Shown in pieces: positions 38,914 to 50,900 of a stretch of 64,000 nt of DNA. The DNA is taken from NCBI GenBank assembly GCA_907165065.1, contig OU015524.1, forward strand, positions 55,283,295 through 55,347,294, written 5' to 3'. A program made the position numbers and the translations under genes. The number at the start of each line of letters is the position of its first letter. The first letter of the stretch is position 1. The DNA is from Caprimulgus europaeus (taxonomy: Eukaryota; Chordata; Aves; Caprimulgiformes; Caprimulgidae). The notes under the pieces were generated by a model. It did no database searches, was not told the origin of the DNA, and was given only the letters and a program-made list of their open reading frames with translations.

Positions 38914-41900
38914 GTGCGCGCGCGCATGGTGGAGTGTTCCTCGACTGTTTTCTGAGCTTTAATTAATGGAATTGCCTGTAGCAGAGTTTACCCAGCACAG
39001 CCTTAGTACAAGTGACTGTTGACTGTGTTTCCCTGAAGCTCCCAGGGCCAAACATATTGACTATCTTCTGTATTACAGATTGAGATGGTGGCCCATTTAC
39101 TCCTGTTTTCTCCCAAAATTCTTCCTAAGTGTATAGAGGTCATCACACTGTTCTGTCAGTCTTTTCCAGCAAGCCTCAGCTGCTGCACTGTTCCCTGCTG
39201 CCTCTCTGAATTATTGCCAGTTTTCCTTGCCGGGTAGTTCACTCCTGCTCCTTGGGATTTCTCTGAACTCCCTCTCTTGATGTCCCAGGAGGAGGCAGCT
39301 ATCTAATGATCAGTGAAACAGATTGTAGATTCTGAAATTATTGATGAAGAAAATAAAAGCCAGTGTGGTTACTTTCAAGCAATATTTTAGCAGGTTATAG
39401 GGTTAATACACAAGAGTAATTAAGAATTTTCTTTAGTATATTTGATACTCGGGTATTTGTTGCAGTTAGATGGTTTTCATTTGTGCAACAATAGCAAGTG
39501 GATAATAATTTTATATATTCTCCCCTCCCTCTCAGCCTCTCTATGTCACAATATCAAACAGCAAACAACAGATACTAATGCAATCTTGAAACTAATATAA
39601 GTAACAATAGCAAGCCACCAAGCTGTTTTTGTTGCAATGTATTGCTTTTCTTTTAGAATTCTGAACTTCTCACAGTTTTCACTGAATATTGCAAGTGCTT
39701 GCTCCTGAAATTTTCTAAAATAATGTGTTATACCTTTATTCTAGCAGTGCTGGATATCAAATTTGCATTTGATAGAAAATAACTTTTAAATGATGCCCAG
39801 ATTTATAGACTGAGAATCAGAATGCGTGTTCTTTCTTTCTGTATGACCAGACAGTGATTACTGATTATGACAATCGTAATTACAGAATTATGACATTCTT
39901 TGAGAATCTCTGTAGGCCTTTAAAAATGTCTTATTTACTCTAACCAAGTTTCTTTCTAGTATTTATTGAATTCCTATATGGTATTTATTTAAGGCATAGG
40001 AGAAAATGATATATTCTTCTTCCAGATTAATTTGTCTTTTGTACAGTATTGCTATTGATAAACCACAAGAACTAGTAAACTGTCATGTTCTATTTCACAT
40101 CTTTGCTGATGATTCAGTCTGGAAATATTTGTGTTTCCCTCTGAAGTGTTAAGTTACACATCTGTTTTGCAAAGATGTGCACTATGCAATGTCTTTAAAT
40201 AACATATTTGAAATATAATCCAGGAATTTTAATTGATACAAATATATATGCATGTACTACTGATGCAAAATTAACCACAATAATACTTTTCAGTACAATA
40301 TTTGTATTAAATTATATTAATAAAGAATAAAATGTGTCTAAGTAGCATCTAATTAGTATAAATTCATTAAAATCAACTAATTGTATTAAAACATAGTTAA
40401 TTAAAATATAAACTTATTATTTGTACTTAGTATTTAAACATATTATTTAAGGAAATAAACTTGAAAAACACCTACATTTTGAATATACCCAAGTACTTTG
40501 ATTGTAGAAGATACAACCAAATGTTTTTAGGTTTTTCTTGTCTCAGTAGATAAAGTAATGAGTTTCTCAGTTAGAATCTGGATTTCTTTTTTATAAGATG
40601 TCATTAAGAAAATACATACCAAGGGTAGGTTTCAGCAGGCATCACAAGTATCTTCCATCAGAGAAGATGGGAAATAAGTGCAAGCTAGTTTAGAGTCCTT
40701 GTAGTATTACAGTGGTAACTGGAGATTCAGCTGGGGTAAGAATTAATCTGGAAGATACCTGCATTATCTTTTATACCTTATTATTACTGTTAATTTAATG
40801 TGGGGTTTTTTTAATACATATGTGTAATTGTCTTAGTATATTGAGACCTTGATGCTGATTAAAGTGCCAGTATTAATAATGATGATATAAGTTCAAATAT
40901 CCTTCTCTGGTCTCAAAACCCCCTCAAATTATTTAACCTAAATACTCTGCTCTTCAAAAATAGATGGAAGGATGAAAGCCCAGAAGCTCAAAGTTTCCTC
41001 TGGAAGGGTAGCAAGGGCATTGGTTAACACATGGCTCTTCCAAGAAATAAAAGGGAGGAGATCGACTTGTGGTTGTGATAGGGGTCGTAGAGCGATAGCT
41101 GCTGGTGAAGGACAGCAATTATGTAGGAATCTGCTACATCAGGCCAAGTAACTGTCATCTAAACTGCACAAGTGGCCAGTAGCTGGTGTGTGGGCAAGCA
41201 TGCAGAAATACTTCTGACCATAGATCCTCTCAGCTTCCATCAGTCTGAGACTTCCTGATTCAAAGGCTGCATTTCCACATTAATAGCTGATGCTGCTACT
41301 TCATGATACAGTGTGAATGCTTCATGTAAAATCTCATGAAAGCCCTTTAGAAAATGGCCCTGTCATTATTAGTGAATTTTGACCAAAAATAAACTGCAAT
41401 TCCTCTGATTCTGCACATGGGACAGGTGGATTGCTGACATCCAGATAAGGCTCTGGACACTGTCTTTGTGTAGCTGTCACTGTTAAAGGTCTGAAGTCTC
41501 TGGGCAGAGCCTCAGCTGTCTCATGAGCTTTCAAGTCTGTATCCACCTTCTTGCAGTGTTGTATTTCTCCTTATCTTATTGGGAGTGAAAAACTTATTTC
41601 ATTTCTCTGATAATGTTTTTTTTTGCTTTTCCTGTAACAAATCTTCAGTTTCGTGTTTCCATAAATTATGGCTTGAACTTGCTATATTTTAAAGTTCTAA
41701 TTATTTTTAAATCTGAGAAAAAACTGGTGTCTTTACAGTAAACATAACAATGTCACTGTTACTAGAAGTGTCTTTGAATTTCTTTCATTTTGTTCTATAA
41801 ACAAACTGGGATCTTGACTCCACAGAAGTCAGCAAAACTTTTGTCACCAGTATAAGTGGGCTTGGGATTTCCCCTAGAATAAGTTAGAGGTAAAGCTGGT

Positions 41901-44900
41901 ATCAAGTATGAAAATAGCTTTCAGCAGAGTAATCTCTTTTACAGCATTTCTGTGAAAATAATAATTTAGTTTGGTATTTTTAAAAATGGCATGCCATGTA
42001 CACAATTGATACAATATATTTTAACAACAGAACTTAAATATAATTGTAATTTTGATGGATAACTAATTATGGAAAAGCTATAGAGGCTTGCCTAGTTCAT
42101 AACCTCTTCTATGAAAATCTTTACAATGGTTTACATTCAGTCAGTTCCTCTAACACTTTTGGTGCAGCTGCCCATTGCTTTAGCCATGGCTGAGATAATG
42201 AATGGTATTCAGGAGGAGTATGTCCACTTAGTTTATCCCCAAGGCTGGTGGGTAGTACAGACTGTGTGACCAAGTGGCCATGATCTAACTGTTGCAGGTC
42301 TCCATTTTAACCTGAACAGCAAATGCTGATGCAGTTTCCCTTCCAGTGAGAAATTGTTTTAGGAGCTATTCCGTGTGTAGGAGCAGTGAAAGACAGAAAT
42401 GATGCAGTTGATTCCTGAAAGGTTGTTAATTAAAATTTCATAGCACTTCAGAGGGCTCAGTGGAAAGGGAAACCTTTATGCCATCCTCTCTTCTGCAGAT
42501 GTTTTGTGGGAAAACCTTTGCAAAACTTCTGAAACCGAACATTGTCAAACTTGTAAGCACTCAGGCTTGATTCCAACATGTAAATGAATATGAAAATTTT
42601 ATTGGGTTTTTTTAGCATTGGAAACCCACAGATTTTAAAAATTCATGTAAATAAAAATAAATCTGCTTAGCAGTTTAAAATTGAACAAAACCATTCATTT
42701 CTAGGGCTAAAAAAATTCAGTACAAAAACAAAAAGAGAATTTTTGTGCCTTCTTTGTGTTTTTTTTTTTTTCCTTTAGAAGTCAAGATGAAAGCTGGTGC
42801 TGGAGATAAAAATCAGAATTATCATAACCTTATCTGTAAAGCCACAATATTTATTTTTTTTAATAGGGTGTGGCATACTTCTGTAATGCAAAATAATTGG
42901 AGAAAAAAAAAAATCACAGCCTGTTTTAATCTATGGGGTTAGACGAAAGTAAAGGGTTTTTTTGCAGTATGTGGTTAGGTAAATAAGCAATTAAATTTGT
43001 GTTTATTTACAATCATGATAAAATGCTACAGTACTTTTGAGATGTAGACCTGTTGTGTTTTCTGTAAGTCTGCTTCAGTTGTGCTGGTTGGTGTTTTTTT
43101 TTTTCCTCCCCCCATTGTTCTTGGGTGGGGTTTTTGTATGTTTTTGTGTTGTGTGGGTTTTTTTCTTTTAGAAAGGAAGAACTAGAGGAGGTAATTTATA
43201 GCTCTAAAAAACTGAATTTGAATGCCTGAATCACTTTAGAGTACATTGTGTTCACTCAGATGTTCTAAAGAATGTCAAAGTTGAAATAGATTAATTATTA
43301 GTTATAACATGAAATCTGAAAGTTAAAACTGCCTCAGAAATAGTAACTAATTTGACTAGTATCCACTTTTTAAAAAAGGGTTATTGGATAAAGTGACAGA
43401 CCCAAAATCTTATATGTTTATAGGATATGCTAGGTAAAATCTTGTGAAGCATGAAAGAATACAGTATATTAAGGAAGAATTATCATAGCTTTAAAAAATT
43501 GCATTGTAGTAGATATTGAGGTCAACAGAGTGAGGGGATGTATTAATATGCATTATTACTTAAAAATTATTATCTATTCTCGTTTCCTCTCTTTCATTTA
43601 CCTGCTTCTTTAATGTGATCCTATCCTCTTCATTTTGTTTTGCAGTGTTAAATGCAGCTTTTAGCCCTAAGTTCCTTATAAAAGAGTCCCTTTCTTTCTC
43701 TGCTTAAAAGACAGAAGTAATTTTCTCCACCTGTGCTTGAGCACATTCTCTGAGAACGCAGCTGACCTAATATTGAACACATAATTTCTCTTGACAGAGG
43801 CCTTACCAGTGTCATGTGTGATGGTCTGAGTACTCTGACATCTTCTCTAGCCTAGTGCAGGTAGGGTGCCAGCAGGTGAGCATGGGTAGACTGTGTCCTG
43901 GCCTGAATGGGTAACTTTAAGTCTGACACTATGCAATAGGAGCCCTTTTGCTCTGGCCTTGGGTAGTTTGAGAACCTTTGGAGCTGCTTTCTACATCCAA
44001 AGGTGACCATGGTCATAGTAGATCTGCCACACCTCTTATGTCTAACAATCAGTCATTGACACGGTCTACCCTGGGTAAATCCACCTGATGTATAGTTCTG
44101 TTTTCTTTAAACATCAATTTCCATAATTATTCCTGTATTTAAAATTTGTTGACCCTACAAGCTGCATACTGAAACCTTCATATAATTTGAGCCATGGGGT
44201 ATTAGCCATAAACATTGAGGAACCAAAGACAAAACATGAGCTTTTGCAGTTCCATCTTTTCAGTTTTCTGGGCTGGAAATTGTTTTATCTGCCTGATCAC
44301 TTAGGCTCTTAGGGGTTTGCTTCTAGTTGGGATACCACCTTTGCATGTTGCCATCCCTCAGTTTCCGAATACTGTTCAATGTTCAGGCTGACCTTACTGA
44401 AGCTAGTCAGTGTAAATGCTCTCCATTCGAGAGAGGTTTCAAGGAGTTCAGAATTTTAGTGTTTTGATTTCTATGGCTTTCCATTCTGTAAATTGCTTAG
44501 GGTGTTTTTTGGGGGTTTTTGTAATGTTTGGGCATCAATAGGCTTGCAATTCCTTATTTTACACCTTGATCTTTTGATTCAACTGTGTTTGTTTGCAGAT
44601 GTTCACAATTTGAAACAAGATTGTAATTAGGTAAGCTTCCTAGTACTGGCAAACTACTTTTGCACTGCCTTTCTGAAAGCAAAAATGCACACTGCTGAAA
44701 ACTGTAATTGAAATAAACCACTCTCTATTCTTTGCTGTAATTACCATAATGTAATTTGGAGCACAGGTGGGAATTTTCTATTAATAGGACTTGTTTAAAA
44801 TAAAAAAGAGAAAATGGCAAGGAATCATGCCAACATTTGTTTCCAAGAGAGTTCTACAATTACTTTAGAAAGGAGAAGTAACAAATAATTTCTTAAATGA

Positions 44901-47900
44901 CAGGGTTTGTTTTCGTTTATGTGTTTGCATGTTTACCCTTTTGATGCTATTTAAAAATCTGTGTATTTTTAGTATTGTATGTTTATATTTTATTTCCAAG
45001 GGTGCCTCCCAAACTCCTTTTTTGTCCATCCTCACTGCTGATCTACATAAATACTCAGAGATTTACTACTTGATTGGCATGTATTCCCTTGACATAGATA
45101 ACTTACTATGCTACACAGTGAGCACACATAGACCCTGAGAGACACCTGAGTGGTCACCATATTTACAGCTGCTCCAGGAAAAAAATATTTAACTCCAATG
45201 TACACACTCTTAGTTCATATCAATCCATTACTGAGCCTCTACTAAATAACTGAAAGTTCCAGAGAAAGGCAGTCAGTATTAATATGCCATCCTCTGGCAT
45301 AATTTTGTGTCTCGTGTGAAGTAATTTTCTTTCCCACTTGTTCCTGTCAATCAGATAATACCCTGAGGAATGAAGACTTAGTCATTGCTATAATTTTAGT
45401 TGGTTCACTGCAAATTTTATTCTTGTATATGAATGTGTAAGCACTCTTAGTATTGATATTGTGGGGAAAGGAAAGAGTTTCACCAGCTGACTGAATGAGA
45501 GAGATGATTTTTTCTTTATGTTTAGATAGGTTATTTTCTGTCATCATTAAGTTTTGTGTCATGGGTCAGGATACACAGTTCTGTCTGTCTGCTCTGCCCT
45601 GTTGGGTCGATAGTTTATGTACAGCTGATATAGATATATACGTACTGGCTATTTTTTCTTTTTTACAAACTGAGTCTTGATTCATCAGAAAGTAAAGGGA
45701 AAATAACTTTTAAAAGCTCTGGGCTTAGAAGGAAATAATTATGGGTATCAGGGGCTGAATGAGAACCGTGACAAAACACCAAAGATCTGAGGATGTCCCT
45801 GAGCAGTAAATCCTATGGGCTATTCAGCAGGTAACCTTATCTTGCAGTACCCTGTCTCTGTACCAAAGAGAACATTGTCTTTGAGTGTATTACTACTGAA
45901 ATGCAAGGGACTGACTTCTTAAAAAAAAAAAAAGTTACAAGGATACTGGATAGAACCACAAACCACCATCCCATTAGTTCTTCCCCAGTCATGGTTCTAT
46001 ATACCGACACCCCAGCTGAGCAGCAGATGGGGGCAGTTGTAGGCTCTGTGGCAGGACACAGCTCTTAATTGACTTCTATTCCTCAGCCAAATTTGACTTT
46101 ACAGTAATAAGGATCTTGCTTTCTTCAGAAGACGCCTGTCCAGGTCAGGATAATTCCCTTTTAAAAATTTTTTCTGAGTGTTTCACAATCTAAGGATTTC
46201 TTTGAGGTGAAATTGGTATTTGAGCATTTGCATCTTCTTTTATGCTGTTTTAATGTCATAATCTTTTTTTTTTTTTGTTTGACCCCTCACTTCCCATTTC
46301 TATATATAAGTAATATCAGGAATTTTTGTCACAGTCAGATAAGCTTATCTCAGAGATCATTTCTAATTCTGCTCTTAACACTGTATTCAAAGAGTTCATG
46401 TGTATTCTTTTAGTCAGGCCTGAATTCATCAAGCAGTTGGACTAGATGATTGTTGTAGGTCCCTTCCAACTGATATATTCAGTTCTGTCCTGTTCTTTTC
46501 TAGTCTATGTTTTCCCCTCCGAGGTGTAGTGCTTTGGCTTTATTTGTGTTACGTCTTGTTCACTGTTTGTTTTCTAAGTCATATTAGCTGAATGAAAAAG
46601 TAAGATAGCAATAGTTTTTAAAAAAAAATACTTTTTTATGTACATGTAAATTTTATTCATGTATTCCTTCTTGCAGGCCACTGCAAGAGGTTAGTCTTTA
46701 GCATGATTACAGCAGGCTTTGGGCTTCCATCAATTTCAGTCAGAGTTCTCCTATGAAGCCCTGATGTTGAGCCCATATGAGCAATACAAGTCCTAATTTC
46801 TTTATCTGTGGTACCTGCATCTGAGTCATTCCCAACTTTGTGTGTTGAGGGGAGGAGTTGTAGCAAATTTTAAAAGCCTGTTTTAATCTTTCATGTATTT
46901 TAGCATCTTGACAGCACCATCACGGGGAAACAGAGTTTGGAGATGGAGATCAGAAACCTCCAAGATAAACTGACTGCTAACCAGAAAGATCTGGATGCCT
47001 CAAAGCAGGAACTGCACAATCTGAAGAAATCTTCCAGTGAGCTGGATGAAAGCTTGAAGAGCAGCAGAGAAGAGGCCAGGGCTGCTCAGAGATCTTCAGT
47101 GGCTTTTAAATAGAAAATTGCTACTCTACTCAGTGGTGGATCTGCAACAGTTAAACCTTCTGAGAAGGCTATTTTGGAGAGGATCCAAGAAATAAATTGC
47201 AAAGAGGAGACTAAAGAAATAGTAAGTCAGCAACTACTGCACTCACCCAATGTGTGTATTTATTCTTTTTGGATTCTTTTTCATTTTATTAATCTTAGAG
47301 AGTGATGGTTCCTTCTGCTTAGGTTTTATCATTACAGAAACTTTTAATTTAATTGTTTATTGATGTGAGATAATAGGTGAAAAGCATCTATGTTTTATTA
47401 AGTAGGAAGAGGTCAGAAATTAAATTCATAACAGATGCTATTAACAAGAAAAGACATGTAATGGTCTTTCAGTTAAGACATTGAAATTTGGTTTCAGTGC
47501 CACTTAGCGGACATCAAAAGTGGCTGCGTGGTCACTGTGATTTAGTGGCACATGTGAACAAGTATGGATTTGCTGCTACAATAGTGACTTCAAGGACTGA
47601 CCTATTTCTCAAAGCAGACATAGTTTGTGAGTTGCTCCAGGCAGCTCCTTTCCCTCCAATCCTCAAAAGCTGCACCTAAAAAGAAAAAAAGTGTTTTTTT
47701 ACAGTTAAACATTGCTGAAGCCATAACTGTTCACCATCCAGGAGGAAGGCAATAGGAAGGCAGGTGGGTATTCTAATGCTTTGGCTTGAGGGGTTTTGCC
47801 TGCTAGTGTTTGCAAAGGTCTGTTTGCATGTACAGGTAGAGAAGGGACAGCTCAGGAGGAAGGTGAGACAAAGTACCGTCTGACCAATGTCAGTATCTTG

Positions 47901-50900
47901 ACACTGCACTTAGGTTTCTCACTTGCTTACATGGGCATATAATAATTTTGTTAGCAAGGACTATTATTTAATTAAAAATCACATGCTAAAACAAAAACTG
48001 TTTTAACTGAGCCACTGAAAACCAACTTCTGTGTCCTTGCCAGATTTTGAGATTCTAGCATCTCCTGCTGATGTGATAGTCTTTTATATTAGCAAATGTT
48101 TTTGTATTCTATCCAAGATTGGAAATAGCTCTTCAAAATATTCCTGTGTGTGTTGTTTAAATATTTTGTTAAAAAACACCAAACAGCTCCTTGTAGAGCT
48201 GTAGTTTGTAGTTTGAGACAGTATGCCAAATTTCAATGAAAGCAAGCTTTGTAAACTTTATTAACATTTGAAAGTGAACTGCTGAATTGGAAGCGTGGCA
48301 GCAACATTTTAATATAGCTCTTCACAGTTTTGCTATACATCATGGCATATTGTTTCTGTAAGCAAAATACTTTCAAACTGAAATCTAATGAGAATTCTAT
48401 GTGTATTTGTGTTTGTACTGTTTGGTGTTTTGACATACAGTACACTCTGTTGAGATGTTGATTAGTTTGAGAACTGCTGAGAAAGGACACTTTAAGTTAA
48501 CTGATAGCTATTGAGTAAAAAGGTTTTGCTCCTGGGAATGTTTTCTGGTGGCCTGCTGCTTTTGTAGGATTCAGTTGTGGCTAAGTCATTTTGCATACTA
48601 TATCAAGCAGCTGTTGGTCTCTTTGTGGATATACTACAATACATGCATAGTGTGTGCTACGTATTTCAGTTCTTATTGTTCCTGATTTTGTTCCTTAATA
48701 TTAGCCTACTTTACCATCCTGCAGACTGGTCGTATTGGGGAGGATTCAAACTTGGTAATTATTTTATTACAGATACAAATTTTCCAGCTGCTTGAGAGGA
48801 ATGTGACTGGTTCTCCAATTAACAGCATTGCTTAGAGAGTCATGTTCTGTTACAGAGAACTACTGTAAAATATACAATGATCAACTCTTATTTTTCTAAA
48901 TAGCTGTGATTATTCTTATTTTAGAGGTAAATAATCTGATATTCAGGAAAATAGATAGTTTTCCATAATTGTGTTAAAATGTATTTACTTGTGTGCTGTG
49001 CTCTTGCCCTTCTTTCTCTTGCAGAAAGACCTGTTAACTTTTGCAATGAGCATGAAAACAGATTTGTTTTTCAATATTATTGCCCTCAAAAGTAAACAGA
49101 TGTGCTAAAAGGAAGCCTTTATTACTAAGACAGATCAGGTATCAGCTGCAGTCTGTTCCTACCTGAGTCTCTGCTTTGGAACTAAGATGCTGGTATTACA
49201 GTTGCCAGCTTTTGTTGGTTTGTTTTTATATAGTAGAAGAGCTATATCAGGTATGTTTAGTGTAGCATTCTGCCTTTGCTAGCAAATACAGCAATTGCCT
49301 GCAATACTTCTAGCAATACTCGCTTGAAATGCTAGTCCTTTCTAAAAAAAATCAAACCAAACCAACCCAACCCAACCCAAACCAACTGTGGCTCAGTTGC
49401 CTGAACCATAAATATTAGCTTTAAATTTAATGTTGCTTCGTGCTTTGGTCATTGTAGTTGAATGATGAAGTTCCGTGGGTCATTGTATTTGCTGAGTATT
49501 TTACAGAATCACAGAATCACAGAATCACAGAATATTAGGGATTGGAAGGGACCTCAAAAGATCATCCAGTCCAATCCCCCTGCCGGAGCAGGAACACCTA
49601 GATGAGTTCACACAGGAAGGCGTCCAGGCGGGTGATTTTAAGTGATGAAGCTGTAATGTTTTACTGCCGTGACTCATTTGGAAAAATGTGTTTGTATTCC
49701 CTCAAAGTGAACTGTGTTGCTAAAGCAGTGCTGGCATCTGTTCTCAGAAGAGTTTCTACATCAGGATTAGGAGATTTGAAATAACTAAGCTGAAATGCCA
49801 ATATTATGCACCTATGAATCTCTTTCTAACAGAACATAGACTTTGTCATAAAAAAGTTATTTTACAGTGATTTGCTTTTCTTTATGCAAATCAGAATTAA
49901 AAAAAAACCCCATTTTCTAAGGTTCTATTTTTAAGGAATGTACATGTTGGTATATATGAGTCGATCAGATTCCTATTGCATCTCTGGGTGAATTTCTTTC
50001 CAGCATTTGAATCAGGAAAAAGATTAAATGTCTTCAGATAGGATTTCGTATAGACCTTTCAGTAAACTGTCCAATCTTAAGTAAAAACCCCACAAAAGTG
50101 AGTCATTAAACTTCTTGGCAGGGTAAATTAACGTGTAGTGTTGCTGGTGCCCAAGCTGGCTTGTTTCAAAACAGCCCCTTTGTGGCTGCAGTACAGCAGC
50201 CAGTGCCTTGCTGCTGGAAATTAAAAATGTGCTAATGAATGTGCTAATGCATAATGGGAGGAGGATTATAATTATGTCTTTCCTTTCTCTGAGTAAAGAT
50301 TGTTTTGTTTCTGTTGAGACGTTGCTGCAAGCAACTTGCCTTTGCAAACTGGATTAGTGGGATCAAGAGAAGACAATGCAAGAATCTGGGAGAAAGAGGA
50401 CCCTCCCTGTTTGAGTGTTTTGATGCCTTCTCGAAACAGGTTTTGTTGTTTCACTCTTAAATCATCACTGCAGCCCCTCTGGGAGTTTTGTGTGTAGGAT
50501 CATATACACTAGATGAACTGGCACAACGTTCATCTTTACCTCTAGATAGCCCGGTCAGCTATCTGGTTTACCTCTGCACCTGCACCTGTCAAACAGAGCA
50601 GTGGAAAGTTTAAATTTTACAAGGCCTGTGAAAAAATTATTCACTGCAACTGCCATAGTCAGATTTTCTGTGAAATCCTGAAATGCTCTTGATTATATCT
50701 GCTGGTTATGGTGATTTTGGTATCTGAAGGGTATCTAAGTTAGTAATAGTATGTATACTAGCCCTTAGCATTAACATTAGCAAAAATAGTGATTTCATTT
50801 GAAAAAAAAAATCAGCATATACACTGACAATGTCCAGTGGTAGGTATTCTATTGCAGGATTGAGAAACTGGTTTGAATCAGTGTCCTGATGATCTCTTCA

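Larger units (their letters stand above)
36601..46903 (+). other. CCDC170: CCDC170 intron 5
   Basis: A 10.3-kb intron, the largest in the gene within this window. It contains the 162-bp direct duplication (37843 and 38673), a CA/CG microsatellite at 38866-38926, a very AT-rich block near 40200-40450 and a short CR1 tail fragment at 46438-46486. No exon was recognised. Confidence 0.55.
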
